64,000 bases of DNA from Ectocarpus siliculosus (GCA_000310025.1 FN649751.1:1429685-1493684); one strand, 5' to 3'; shown: positions 12,211 through 25,095, counted from the stretch's first letter. Notes: generated by a model not told the origin, from the letters alone. Program-made: numbers and translations.

Positions 12211-14962
12211 TGTCCACTGCTTCCCTCTGACAGCCCCTCCCCCCCCTTCGGAGAACTGCCACTGCCGCTGCTGCTGCTGGTAGTGGGGGACATACCTCGC
12301 AAAAGCACCTGCTTGGTAATATAATTGCAGGATGGAGTGAAAATTGTGCCGCCCCTGTCTGGACGCATGCGATGTTGCTGCTGCGTGCTTTGGAAGTGCA
12401 GATGGACACACCCGAGAACGTACACGAACACACGAGCGCAAGCATAGGAACAACAACAACAACGGTTTGATGTTGAGTACCACACATCGCCCGCAGTTAC
12501 CCCGCACCAGCGGCAGCCACCATATGGCAGACTGCTGAATGTTGCAGCAGCAGGCAACCTGGATTCCGGGGACGACGTCTTCTTCACGAGTACAAATCTC
12601 GCAACTCGAAGTTACTTCTCAATGAAAACCAACAAGGTGGCACAACCTTTACGGCGTAGGGCCTCGTGCAACAAGGAGAGGTACAGGCATGCAATGGTGC
12701 GGCGGGTGGGGGGGGTGGATGCGGAAATCATAAGAGGGAAGAAACGCCATATAAAACCTGCTGTTGCCCCGGGATTACCGTCACTGCGGTCAACTGCAGT
12801 ATGTATGCCTGGGGAGGCACAAGACTCCAGCTGGGTCCAGCGCCCAGCATTTGGCAGAGAAAAAAACAATGGGGGTGCAAGGAAGTACACAGAAGCAGTC
12901 AGGGTCAGCTGGCCAGGATGCTCGCCCGCAGGCGCGCACAAGAATTCCTCTCAAAATTGGAAACAATATTTACAGACCTGCTGTTCCCACGTAGCAGAGG
13001 AGGCCCTTGAGCAGAACACAGAGGTGTTTTCTCCCTGTATCGGCCACCCTATCAGGCAACTACTTCTGGGCTTCCAACCGCGGCTGTGTAAATGCGTGAC
13101 CTGAGAGAGTCACACGTCTCCTTGACTGACTTCTTGCCTCCGAGATCTCCCTAATCTCCGAGATCTCCCAAAATGCTCCCGTAAGTGCTCCTGAAAGACC
13201 ACCTGTCTCGCCGCCGACTTTCGACTTTCAAGGCTCGAGTGCTCTACGCCAAAGGAACTTGCGGCGCCGAAAGAGGCGCCGTTGGAACCACTCGTCAAGA
13301 GCTTTCCGAAAACTTGGCATTTCAATTTGTCATCCTCGTTGTCGTGGAGAAGTCGAGCTTTCAAAATTGGTCCAAGAGGTGGGTGTAGACTGCTGTAGCT
13401 TTGACGGAACATGTTCTTACAGCAGTGTAGACATCGAGTTGGCGGTAGCCGATGTTGCCTAAAACTCATACCTGGGGGCTCGACGAGGAAAGTAAGGGAG
13501 ATTGCTGTCTACGCTAAACACACCGAAACGGTAGGTGTTCCGCCGTTCCACGGTGGAATACTTCACTTTGCTACCAACACCCCCGACCACACCCACCACA
13601 AGGGCTGACGATGAGGCAATCGGGTGAGGCGAGCAATCCCTCTGAGTCTCTGCTGTAATATATTGCAGACACAGCAGTCAGATGTCGCGCTTATGTACGA
13701 AGACGACCGACAGGCGGAAGCCGCGAAAAGTAGGTGAGACCGGCGATGGCAAAACCCTGCATGGACCCTTTCTGGGTATGCATGTTGGCCGCTGAATCTC
13801 CGTTTCCTCTTGTCTCATTTTCTCGTGCCAAGGCGGCATTATTCTCCCGGAGGAGACGGTAACAGAAGCGTCGGTGTGTTGCCGTTGCCCTCTTCGGGCT
13901 ACTTAGGAGTTGTGCGCCACAGGAGAGACATGGGTGCAACGTGCAGCAGACATGTTTCGTACCGCTGCTACTCTGGATAGAAGCCTCCCAAGTGGGTGTG
14001 CACATGGTTTCTGTGTCTCTGCTTGTGAGGCTGGTTGGCGTACAAGTTGAAGTTGTTGTACCTGTAGTTGGTGACCCCTCATGCTTGAGATGAAGCTGCT
14101 ACCTGGTAAAATGTGACACCTTATGCTACATGTACACACGGCGCGGCTCCTGGGTATTGTAGCACCTTTCGGATGGCGAAATACGACTGGCAAGATCAGG
14201 AGACTTGTGCATATCATAAGCGTACATCATCTCTATACCAAGGTGCATATCCTGGTGATGTCCGGCAGCTCGTTCTACCCATTTCTTCAATGCACGCGGG
14301 GGCAGCTGTAGTGTATTTACGTATTTTCTGCATGATGATGTTGCCGGAACCCTCCTCACTGACTTCCTGCGATTTTTTTTTTCGTCCTGCTGTTGTTAGC
14401 CACAGCAGTACTCCGTATATCGTAGATGTATGCGCCCCCCCTACGCCTGCGCCACGCGCGGACGTCTATCACTGAACCTTTGTCCCCACAACCTTGCACC
14501 AGAGAGAGATCTCTGTATTGTAGGCGCTGACAAGCTCCGAGGAAACCAACTACGACGCCCCTTGTATAGCTGCGGATTGAGGTGTCAAGTCATATTGGAG
14601 CGGCAGTGCCATTGCCGAGATACCACGAGACCACTAGACTGCATACCCATCACGTACATGCAGCGGCAGCAGTTTGCACGAGTTTCCTTGGGACTCTGTG
14701 TACACGGCGGCGGCTCTTTTCTGCCGTTCCTCGGTTGGCATTGGTTTTCCTGTTGTTGATGGCATGTAGGGGGAGTCGAGCGTAGTAGGCGCCAAGTTAA
14801 ATGCAGCCCACTCATTGGCCAACGCGGAGTTACATCTGTCCCGACGCCTTTTTTTGGTTTCCCCGTTCGCGTTGCTGCTACCGCCGAAGGACTCCTCGAA
14901 ACCCCTCAGCGATTGGAGCCACCGACCTTGCGCCCGGCACCCGCGGCCATGACGTTGTATGT
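12211..14962. other. Region between two 5'-truncated divergent genes
   Basis: This should contain the 5' exons of the CCDC93-like gene (minus) and of the topoisomerase gene (plus), but I recognise neither the CCDC93 N-terminal domain nor the topoisomerase core. There is a short minus-strand coding-like stretch around 12620-12720 (RRTIACLYLSLLHEALRR) without a clear splice context. Several copies of ACTGCTGT/ACAGCAGT occur (near 13388, 13421, 13671 and 14402). Confidence 0.5.
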
Positions 14963-15310
14963 AGGCGGACGTCAAGTTTCAAGAGTTTTCGAGAGCGAGA
15001 CGAAGCTGCGGGGCCAGTTGGCTAATGACAGCGAACGAAGAGGCGGCGAGAGTGGCGTCCTCGTACAAGTACAAGGTCATTCCTGATAAGGCCAAACACA
15101 CAAAACCGCAGAAATGGAGGCAATCCAATCGCTCACAAGTTTCAAGGGGGCCTACGCCCAACAGACCTACGAATTACGTGATGTTGGCTGGCAGCTCGTC
15201 GTTCAAGGGCAAAAGCGACATTAAGCCAAGGCCATGGAGGTCAACGGCTTTATCGAGAATATCCGGGCGGATTTCACAGAGAAGCTCAGCAGAGCCGACA
15301 AGCACACCAA

Positions 15311-15351
<41 letters not shown>

Positions 15352-15353
15352 TT

Positions 15354-15408
<55 letters not shown>

Positions 15409-18400
15409 TTGTGTCTACGTCTTTGCTTATTATTGTGTGGTTGTTATACGCACAGATGATTGTTTGTTTGTTTTCTACGGAGATTGTATGTTTTTTCCAT
15501 TTTTGGGAAGACCTGTGTTAATGGTTGTTAGTTTTGTGTGGGAGAGTAAGCACGTGTTGGCTCATCACTTTTATGTACGGGTTGCGTTGTCCTTGTTTCG
15601 CCGAACGCAAGGTCTGCTTCCCAGCTAGCCTGTGTCCTGTTGCCGTCATTGAAACCAAGGTGTTTCACTCTCTGTTGCCGTCTTGCGTTCGTTGATCGTC
15701 TTCGCCCATCCCTCTCTCCCTTTCTCGTGCTAATCTTTGTCTTCGCAGGAGCTGAAGCAGATGCTGAGAACCACCAAGAGCGGAAAGGGGTCGGTGCCGC
15801 TCAGGTCGAACGACAACAGGATGAAGGTGCCGTGAGGGCCCTCCAGAAGGCTAAGGTCGAGGCCAACGCGAAGACCGACGCAGAGAAGGTGATGGACGGC
15901 GATCGAATCCTTGTTCGTGGGTTTCGTTTTCTGTTCTTGTTATTGAAGGGTTTGATGGCGAACTGTTACGCGTTTCTGGTTTGATGTCCGTGCCTTATTT
16001 TGAAGGGTGATGATGACTTGTTTTGTGCGTTTCTGGTTTGCTTTCTGTGTCTTCTGTTGAAGGGTGAGATGATTTGTTGTTTCTGGTCTATGCCTTCTTT
16101 CGCAGCCATGCTGCTCTGTCTCGAAGGCAGTTTTCGAGCACGCAGAAGTCCTGCTTGCACATGCAGGTGGTGGTTGCCGATTGCGTTACATGCGGGCGTG
16201 TTTCAAATATTTCTGCTGTAGACTACTGTGTGAGTCACCGCGGTGGAGATGCTCTTCTCTGCAGTACTGCTATTGAACCGGGGGTCCCGCAATATCGCAC
16301 TACCCCTCCCCTCCCTCGCCCGCCGCGAGCCCGCTTCTGTTGGATCCCCCCCCCCCTCGTTTCGTTCAACACGTTGACGGGTTGTTTGCTGACACGGACG
16401 GTACCAAGTAGTTTACTTGCTGCCCGGGGCAAGGGGCAAAACAGAAACGTTTCACTTCAAGGCCCGTCCGTCAACACAGCAGTGCACCCAACCGCCCAAC
16501 CGGATGCCTAACTAGGTGGCGGCGACAAAGGCTGGTGAGACTGCGAAGGCCCTACGGAAAACGGCGCAACAGGCTAGGCAGGAGGCGATGCACCTGTTTG
16601 CCAAGAACCCCAGCGCGGAGAGTGTGAAGGGGCATCAAAAGTTGGGGCGACAAGATCAAGAAGCTTCAGGTAAGGCCGCCGCTGCTGCTGTTGCTCTTTC
16701 CACTGTGGTGCATGTCATCTCCTCATGGTTTCATCCAGCATTCGGCGTTTTTGGCGAGTCCACGGCGAAACTAGAGCTGGAAGCTTGACTAAAAGCGTTC
16801 CGCTCGTTCGAGCGAGAGATAAGAGAGTCGACATGAAGCATGTTCACGAAAATTGAAAGAAATGTTTCGAAGTGGAATTCCACGTTTTTTTCAATACGTG
16901 TGTCGAGTGTGGTGTCGTGTTTGTTGTGTCACTGCTTCACTTGTCGACCTTGAGTGTGTTTGGCACAGGCGATATTTGTCGCAGCTTGAGTCAAGACACT
17001 CCCTCTCCCTGTGTTTCATGTCTCTCGCAGTTTCCCAACCACTCGCGAAGACCGCTACATGGTACAGTACTATTAAATTGCTGCTCTGCCTTGGTACTGG
17101 TAGTGTTGCGTGTTGATTTTTCCCTCCATTTGTTTTGGTCGATTTTTTTGGGGGGGGGGGCGCAGATCGACATCCGGGATCGTGACGACAACAAGGAGGT
17201 ATCGCTGAGCACGTCCAAGATCAACTACATGGACCCTCGCATGAGCGTGGCATGGTGCAAGCGTCACGAGGTCCCTGTGGAAAAGGCAAGTGGGGTTGGT
17301 TTTCGCCTCGCGTAAGCAAGCCTTCCCCATGCTGGTGTGCCGTGCTTGCCCAGGGTGTCCTGCTGTAGACGTCGGGTTGGAATCTGTTCGGTTGGATGTG
17401 ATCAATGAGGAAACTCTCCCGACCTCTGTTTGGCCGTTGTGGCTGTATTTTTGTTCTTATTGCGCTCCTTATCGAACTGAAGTAATCTCGGCAAGAACGG
17501 CCACGCAATGTTGTGGTCATGGCATGTACCTTATCCTGCAACTGCGGGAGGCTACGGCAAGAGGGAGTGTGGATAGTGTAGATACCTGTCACGGCTGCAC
17601 TGTTTTAGGCACACGAGAACGAGAGACTGGTTTGACGCCTAACACGACGTATCGTTTGGTGCCTGACGCGCACCGCTTTTTCCTTGTTTCAAACATGCCT
17701 CCATCACCTTGCATTGAATCTCAGAGTTGCGGCAGACGCGAAAAAGTTTCCCCGCGTTGGCTGTAGGGCGCTCCGTTGCCACCCCCCCCCCCCCCCCGTT
17801 CGGGAAGTCGGAAAACCCCCCATTTTCCTCCCAATCCAAAGGATGTAACAGGTGTTCGCGAAGACTCTGCAGAACAAGTTCGTGTGGGCGATGAACGTGC
17901 CCCCTGACTGGAACTTCTCGTACGAGACTCTCTACAACTCCAAACAGAGCGTGTTGGACGTTCCTCGCCCCCCGGGCGGCGGCAAGAAGAAGGCCGATGC
18001 CGCTGCTGCTACCGCCACGGCTAAGACACCCCCCAAGACTGCTGCTGCCGCTGCCGCTGCGAAGAAACCGGCCGCTGCTGCTGCGTCTGCGTCTGCAGCA
18101 TCGCCGAAAAATCCGGAGGTGAAGGGTAAGGGTAAGGCGAAGAAGGTCGAAGAACGACGATGACGACAACAACAACAACAGCAGCAGCAGCGGGGAAGAG
18201 GAGAGCGCTAGCAGCAGCGGCAGCGGCGAGGAGGAGAGCAGCAGCGGGGAGGAAGAGAGCGGTAGCGGCAGCAGCGGGGAAGAGGAGAGCGGTAGCAGTG
18301 GAGAAGAGGAGAGCGGCAGCGAGTCGTCGTCGGGGGAAGAGGAGGGGGAGGAAAGCAGCGACGATGATGATGATGATGATGGCGAAGCGTCCTCGTCGGG

Positions 18401-18534
18401 CAAGAAGAGGCGAGGCAGTGGGGGGGGCGGTGGAAGCGTGTCGAAGAAGCCGCGTAGACCGACGATAGAAGATGATGATGATGAGGAGGAGGGGGATGAG
18501 GAGGAAGAGGATGGCGACAGTGACTTTGACGCGT
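14963..18534 (+). pseudogene. TOP1: DNA topoisomerase IB, C-terminal fragment with frame breaks
   Basis: Linker and catalytic C-terminal domain of eukaryotic topoisomerase I. Segments: about 14963-15314 (start RVFESETKLRGQL, later EEAARVASSYKYK in another frame, ending RADKHTKQ), 15749-15888, 16516-16669, 17166-17285 and 17852-18534. The active-site signature [10 protein letters not shown], with Tyr at 17226-17228, and [12 protein letters not shown] are intact, as is KTLQNKFVWAM in the next segment. The reading frame changes near 15831, near 16630 and near 18147, and at least once in the first segment. After the last shift the frame runs through an acidic tail of repeated SSGEEES to DSDFDA and a stop. 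The DNA-binding core (with its catalytic Arg and His) is not upstream. The intron after 17285 appears to be GC-AG. It could be a truncated pseudogene, or a real gene with assembly indels and a missing 5' part. Confidence 0.75.
15315..15408 (+). repeat. (CT)n/(GT)n microsatellite in a topoisomerase intron
   Basis: A nearly pure CT dinucleotide tract of about 80 bases passes into a short GT tract. It begins right at the splice donor of the topoisomerase fragment (CAG then GTCTCT). Confidence 0.95.
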
Positions 18535-18862
18535 GACGTGATTGGACACGGGCGGGCGCGCTTAGCACAATCGAGAGGTGATATGACCTTAGTAGCGCTC
18601 GTTCTCCGAACCTGGGCCCGCGAATGCTTTTGCTTTTTTTTTGTGATTTCGCCCTCCCGAAGCCCAAACGAGGACCAGACTATTGTATGTAGTCTGCTTG
18701 GCTGCTGCAGAGTGAACTGAGTGAGTTAACCCATCTGTTGCTTGAGGAGATAGCATAGCACCGTGCTGGTGTGTGATTGTGATTGTCTTCTCCTGCACAG
18801 TCTTCAAGGCGTGTTGTGGTTTGTCCCACGTATTCCTCCTTCCGATTGTTTCATCCATCCGT

Positions 18863-18890
18863 GGTCAGGTCAGGTCAGGTCAGGTCAGGT
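18863..18890 (+). repeat. (GTCAG)n pentanucleotide microsatellite
   Basis: Five to six perfect copies of the pentamer GTCAG in a row, about 330 bases after the end of the topoisomerase acidic tail. Confidence 0.95.
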
Positions 18891-19566
18891 GGTGAAACGA
18901 AGACGTACCATATAGTAAAGTCTTGTTTTTGAGATTGTTTTGGGGACCGACGGGCGGGCTGGGGCGAGTGGGATGAGGGGGTGAAGGTATCATCCCCTCG
19001 TTGTCGTTGTCGCAACATGTCACCAACCCGGCCCACCCCCTCGCAAAATGACGGGGGGGGTGATGTGACGCTTAGCTATGTCCTCGAGTCGGCGAGATCG
19101 CCGCAGATTCTCAAGCGAAATGGGGCGGGGTGGGGGGGGGGGGATTGCTGCCCTCTGCGAGGTGTCTGTCCTTTGAAGGACAGCGTGCGTGATTGTTGGT
19201 GTTACTGTTATTGCTAGTTATTGTTATTGTCGAGGTACTCAATTAGCCAAGCAAGCCCTGGTGTTCCACGCCTTAAGAGGCGTGTTTGTTTGCTGCGCGG
19301 GTCTTTGGAGGAGAGAATGGTGGATGAACGATGCACGAGTTGGCACAATAGAAGGAGAGTAGCAACGGGTTAAGGAGATGGCTGAAACAGGAAAGGGACA
19401 AGGGAGGGGAAGACGAAGGGGGGTGTGTCCGTAATAGGGAGGAGGGGGAGGGGAGTTTTTTTTCGGCGGTGCACCAGGAAGCGCGCGGGGTCGTTGGGAG
19501 ACAGGATCCGCACCATGGAGTTGTATCGCTAGGAGATGAACCGCATATCGCGAAAGGGCTTGGTTA

Positions 19567-19588
19567 TCTCTCTCTCTCTCTCTCTCTT
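19567..19588 (+). repeat. (CT)n microsatellite
   Basis: About eleven CT units with no other feature next to it. Confidence 0.9.
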
Positions 19589-19736
19589 GGCTGGGCTTGG
19601 GTGTCTGGCTGTCCGCTGGCGTGCGTTGATGATGATTCCCTGTACCTCTTGTTCGCTCTTCGGGCAATCGATTATACCCATGCCTTCGTGAACACAAAAC
19701 GTGATGGCCGACTGGGTTGAGTGCACTGGTCCGCCC

Positions 19737-19772
19737 AAAATCAGACGCGTCCTCAAAATCAGACGCGTCCTC
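19737..19772 (+). repeat. Perfect 18-bp tandem duplication
   Basis: The unit AAAATCAGACGCGTCCTC occurs twice head to tail without mismatch. Confidence 0.95.
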
Positions 19773-21424
19773 TGTTTGCGGCGGAAGGCGGTAGTAGAGC
19801 CGTTGGCAAGCTGTGGTCGTGTTTCGGCAGGAGGCGACGGCGGGTCATTTACGCTTGCCGATGGAGTTTGACTTCATGGGTTTGGGTGCCAAATGGGCAG
19901 GGTGTGGCGCCAACGCCAGCTGCCGCCACTAAGGTCACAGCGGTGGGAGAATCGCGCGTGCCTGCCATGCTTGGACAATATTTCAGCAGCCTGAGAGGGA
20001 GAGAAAGAGAGAGAGAAGGGGGTTGGGGAGGTTACCATGGCTTGGAAGGGGGTGATGCTGCTTTCGGCGAAGAAGCAAAGGTATGCCGTGAGGACTTGGA
20101 AGCATGGTGGTTTGAAAACCTGACACGTTATTCACCGAGGATGGTTTGCAGCGGTTGGGGTTCTCTTGCATGTGCGTGTTGTTGTTGTTGGTGGTGGGGT
20201 GATGGCGTACATCATATACATAAGGAACATAAGGAAGAACTCCCAAGTCTCTGCATGATGTCGACTATGTAGACCTACACCTGTAGCTGCACTCTGCGAA
20301 ATGTGCTGCTTGTTTGTGGGTGCTGGCCGGTGGGCTTGCGCCACAACGTCGAGAATCGAACGCCTACATAAACTCGCGCCCGTCCGTCCGTCCTTCAATG
20401 CCTGCAAGGTTGTGGTTTTAACGCTCTCGTTCCGCGCTGCTGCATTATGAAAGCACGCTCATCGAACGTAGCGGATGGTGAGATGTACTGCTGTAGCTGC
20501 CCTTTTTTCGACTCACCAACTAGCATCACGCTTGCCGCCTTTGAGTGAGATTTTCGTCAGCATGCTTCTTGCGTTGGTTTCGAAGCGAAGCACTGCATGC
20601 GACACGGTCGGCGCACGCCACGGCCTTCGAAAAATCTACAGTAGGCTTTCGGACCAACCAGAGAAGGGCGCACAAAATCCCATCCATTGTCCAGGTGGTT
20701 TTCTCAGGTCGACGAAATGTGTGTGTTTATTGTTGTTTTCTTTCGAATTGCTTCATTATTTCTTCGTTTTCTAGGAGACACGTTGGGGAGTGAGACACAC
20801 GGAACGCCCCTCGTCTCACCAGCCACAGTAACTACGAGGCGCGGCGTTGACTCTTTCAAACCTGCCTCACTCCCCGCAAATAATACCAGCCGGGTGACTG
20901 CGACTGCAAACGCACGAGTCCCGAAACTGACCAAGCCCCAATGGTACACACCATTCTACAACACCCCAACTAGAAACCGATTACTCCCGAGCTTATTCCC
21001 CCACCTCCGAAAGAAAAGGAATGGGAGGGCGGGGTTTTTGCTATACTGCCGCTTCCTACGTTGCGCGGCCACTGCTGTCGTTCCTTCTCTTCGCGCGCTC
21101 TGCAGCTTCCGCTCGTTACTCGGTATGCTATACCACTTCGTGCTCTCTTCTTAAAGGAATGACAGGGACGGGGGTTCGAATTTCTTCCCCTCGTGACCCC
21201 AGGTTTCCGAACAACTATAATGATGAGGCTACAATTCGAAAAATGTTCCACCAACAAACGCCATTCTGTTCTGTCTGTTGGACGAGTAAACTTTTCTTTC
21301 AAATAACTACTTCACCACACACAACGAAAGTTACTGTAGCATCCCTCGGCTTGGCTACACACAGCACCAACAGTCAAACACGATGCCAACCTACAAGTAC
21401 AATGAAGTATCGTTTTTGAACAAC

Positions 21425-23180
21425 AAAGAACGTAAACGTATGTATGTGTGGCGTCACGCGACCGACCGACGTGTCCTAGGTCAATTACTCAACACAAGAA
21501 CGATGGTGGGACGGCACAGATTCTCATCCCTACCTACAGTGACCGCGCAACAGCATCCATGTACGTATCTCCCGCACTCGTTAACAATTAATAATGCCTT
21601 CGTAGACAACGCGACACTCACTTCTACCGTGCCATTAACTAACTACGTGGTCTTTTGTTCTTTATCACGACCGCCCCCTCCCAAAGTGCTCCTCGCTATT
21701 TTACACGACCGACGGCATGGTTTCAACCACATGGTACAGAGCTCTTCCAAGCGCCAAGACAGGTGCATCGTATGTCCGCACTAACGCACGGTTTCCGAGC
21801 ACACTGCTGTGAGCTTGACGCGAGAAAGAGACTAAATACCGTTCTTTGTGGAGATCAAACCAAGTTGATTCCCGTGTATTCTGCCCCCACCCCCACAGAA
21901 AAACAATTGCTCCTCGCCCACTGGGTGGCAGAGTCTCCTATGGTGTGTATTCAACCACATTGTACAGAGCTTGCTAGCGCCAAGACGGGTGCTTCGTAGT
22001 TCCGCACGAATGAACGTACGGGTTCCGAGCACACCGTGACTCTTGACGCGAGAAGAGACCACAACATGGAGATTCAACCAAGGAGCAACCTGAGCAAATT
22101 GTTCTACACAACCAACGGTCAGTCCGCATGCACTTCCAAAATCTCCCTGCTCCTCTAGATCGACACCACCAAAAATAACTACCCCATACCGCAGGCGGTT
22201 TTTCCTCGGACATCTCACACGAATCCACGCCTAGGCGTTACGATGGGAGGCTCAAACGAAGCAAAATCCGCAGCAGTTGTTGCTAGGCACAGGCAAACTG
22301 CCGTAGCCATCGCCATCAACACTACGCATGTCACACAAGCATCACCCCACAAACACATCCTGGATGAAAGCAGCAACAGGAACAACACCGACTACCCACA
22401 AGCACACGCGTTCAGAGAAAATTCGTATGTAGTTACGGTGTCCAAGCACTGTTGTGTACTTGTGTCGTCCTTAGCGGGAGGACCTCGTCCGCTTGGTCCT
22501 CCTGCGACCCGCACTCTTTCTCTGCTGTAGCAGAAAAGTAGTTGGGGGGGGGGGGCGGGCAAGGAGAAACAGCCTGGTAAATAACATTGAATAGTAACAT
22601 GTATGACAGAGCGAACGAGTTCAGCCTCACGTTAGGTGATATGAGCGAAGGTGCGATGCTGGAAAAAAGTGCATGAGGGGGTACGGCATGCACAAGAAGA
22701 ACACGACAGACTCTGTTGCAGCGGCGACCCAAAGCGACCAGCACCAAAGTGTGGGACGAAGAGTAGCAGACCGCACGGCTTGCCAAACGCGCTGTACCAT
22801 TTTCTATGGCATGGTTCTCGCAAACTAAAACAAAACTCACGTTGGTTCTACAGGGGTACAACAAACGAAACTTGACCATGAAAACAAAAAAGGCCTATCT
22901 ATCTATGTACACGAATAGTTGTTAATGCGTATGAAGACAAAAGGTACAGGTAGTGACTACACACAGAAGGCCAAGCACCAGCACGCGAAGAACAATCACC
23001 TGCGGGGAGGGCCCGTCCACCAGCTCGTCGATCACATCGCAGACGGCCCAGAGGGTGTTGAACCGCGAAGAGTCGCAGGGAGTGTCGGCGTAGGCTTGCT
23101 TAAATTCCAGCAGGGAGTCAAACGCGTCCACCTCGGCCTGCTTCATTCTTTTTCTGAGGGACTCTAGCGCTGCTGATGCC
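21425..23180 (+). repeat. Inverted segmental duplication, copy 1
   Basis: This stretch matches the reverse complement of about 28010-29505 along most of its length with many substitutions and indels. Shared landmarks include a block with the start GTTACGATGGGAGGCTC (22236 here, mirrored near 28945 there) and a block GGCCAAGCACCAGCACGCG (22970 here, mirrored near 28140 there). The right end runs into the last known exon of the coiled-coil gene at 23000-24619, so part of a gene is included. It carries no transposase or reverse transcriptase that I can see. Confidence 0.8.
21690..22075 (+). repeat. Internal tandem duplication (about 220 bp) in copy 1
   Basis: About 21690-21850 and 21910-22075 are diverged direct repeats. 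Both contain ATGGTACAGAGCT or a near variant, then GCGCCAAGACAGGTGC-like sequence, then CGGTTTCCGAGCACAC and GACGCGAGAA. Copy 2 of the larger duplication has only one such unit. Confidence 0.7.
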
Positions 23181-24619
23181 GCTGTCTCCGCCTTGTCGTG
23201 CTCGCGGGCGAGCTGGTCCCGCTCCGCCTTCTTTGTGAGGAGGGTCTTCTGTTCTGCTTCGAAGTTTTTCCTGGCCTCCTGCAGGTGCGACTGCCTCTGG
23301 AGCCAAATCAACTCATAGATATCATCCTCCGAGGCCTGCTGTAAGTCGCTGAAGGGCATCGGCTTCCGCTCCTGCCTGGCCCGCTTCTTGCACTGCTCCC
23401 GGCAGGGCTCGTCATAAAGCTGGGACCCCTCATAAATGGCGGACGCACCGACGTACTGCATGGCGCGGTCATGTCTGTTGGCACGCGCCTTGTCCGCGAT
23501 GGCCTCCTGCTCGCGGGCCTCGGCGATCGCCTTCTGAAGATCCTCCGATGCGGCGGCGACTTGCTGCGCGTATACTTTGGCCCTGGCGGCGAGGGCGGCG
23601 GTAGAGGCTTCATGCTCCTTCATGGCCGCGTAGAGGGCCTCGTCTTTGGGTGTGGTGTGTTGGTGCTGCTGCTCCGCCTGAGGGCACGGGCTGTCCTTCA
23701 CCGCGTTCTCGTATCCCTGAACGAGAATCGACACCAACAGGTCCTCTTCCGCCTGCAGATCGAGCGTGAACAGTGACACACATCCGGGAGGAGTACATTG
23801 TATGGGGTCAGTTTGAGGTTGAAGATGGAGGTTATGTGCAGGGCAGATCGGTTACACGGTGGTATGTGCGTGGCATATGCGTTGGTTGAGAGGCTGTGCG
23901 AGGTTGTGGCTCAATTTCATGGACAGAAAAATGAAATCTCGATTGCTCCAACTGATTCATTCGTGCCAGGAGGTTGGTGTGTTTCGCATTCAGTCGTGCG
24001 CGTGTGGACTGCTTGGAGGGTTACGGGAAAAGGGGAGAGCCCGGATATGAACGACAGCAATTGGATGGTCCCGGGGGAAATGGTGTTTTCATGTGGGCGC
24101 CAACGATGGACACGCGGCAATCACAAGCGGCGAGGGACAGCAGTGGGCCAGCGCGAGTGTGAGGTTTGCTCGGTAGCCGTGTGGTACGACAGGAGCCTAT
24201 GATCAGTGGTTTCCTCCGCGCTGCGTGTGACCTCAACAGCTGCTGGTCGCTCCCCGTAGCCAACCCTTCAACCCCTGACGAATCCTTGCTTTTAATGGAT
24301 CTCTCCAAGAGTGCCAGCCATCCGTCCCCAAAAGCAACCACTTGGGCCAGCAGCCAACCCAAGTCTCTCAGCGAGGGGGAAAGATAAATAGTAACCTACA
24401 GCGGCAGTGGGATCTCACCTCGGTATAGTACTGGATCCGGTGCCTCTTACACGGCCGGTTGGCCTCGAGGTCGAAGGCGAGGTCATCCCCATCCAGCTCG
24501 TTCCTCATCCGCTTGTTGGGGATGGTGCGGCCGTTGTTGACAGAGGCCAGGCGCATGGCCAAGGTAGCGCTTGTGGTGATCTTGAAGGTGGAGGTGAAAG
24601 TGGCAGTAGTAGCAGGCAT
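23000..24619 (-). CDS. Unrecognised coiled-coil protein, 3' end unresolved
   Basis: Two exons in phase 0: 24619-24419 (67 codons, ATG start, donor GAG|GTGAGA) and 23752-23000 (251 codons, acceptor CTGCAG, donor CAG|GTGATT). The first exon is Thr/Ala-rich and then basic (PNKRMRNEL, RPCKRHRIQYY), which might be a nuclear signal. The second is a long, strongly helical, charged region (residues about 100-290 of the joined protein) with KKRARQERKPMP and a repeated-looking end, KQAEVDAFDSLLEFKQAYAD. No known family is recognised. If the last donor is not used, the frame runs on through a hydrophobic tail to a stop at 22922. Otherwise a further exon lies at lower coordinates and was not found. Diverged copies of the second exon's end occur at 27.6-28.1 kb. 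Confidence 0.6.
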
Positions 24620-25063
24620 GATGACTTGAAGAGTATCCCGGTGGTGAGGAGGCTCGAAGTCGGCGATGTACAGCAGTCCAGTCTAGCGTCTGCTGAGAGG
24701 AGAGCGCGAGAGAGGAATGAGTGTGTGGGCCGGGAGCACCCACCGCCACGAGAGGGAGAAGGGGGTTCGTGCAATGCGTGTTGGATACCAGCCCCCCTAC
24801 CCCCCCGTCTCTCTGCATCGCTCTCTTGGGACGCTCGATCGGCGGTCATGTGTGTGTGAGGGAAACAGCATGTATGTACGATTGTTTACGGTACACATCC
24901 CCGTAGTCGAGACGCTGTGTGGATGGACTGGACGTGCTGGGCGTGGCGGCTGAGCTCTTGCCGGCATTGGAGGAGATAGATGCTGGTACGTGGTGCAACG
25001 CATCGAACAGACATCCTCGTTTCGGTGAGGAGAGGTTCGGAGTAAAGGTGAGAATGAGAGTCA

Positions 25064-25095
<32 letters not shown>

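Larger units (their letters stand above)
18535..21424. other. Intergenic, simple repeats only
   Basis: No gene recognised. It holds a GTCAG pentanucleotide array (18863-18890), a CT tract (19567-19588), a perfect 18-bp tandem duplication (19737-19772), a G run near 19131-19141 and a GA-rich stretch near 19995-20015. Confidence 0.5.

Noticed and set aside
17639-18667. 342-residue minus-strand Ser-rich frame
   Set aside because: It is the reverse of the topoisomerase acidic tail (GAG/AGC codons), whose plus-strand identity is clear.
21165-21190. GGGGGTTCGAATTT resembling the tRNA T-loop
   Set aside because: The flanking bases do not form a T stem, and no acceptor, D or anticodon arm could be folded.
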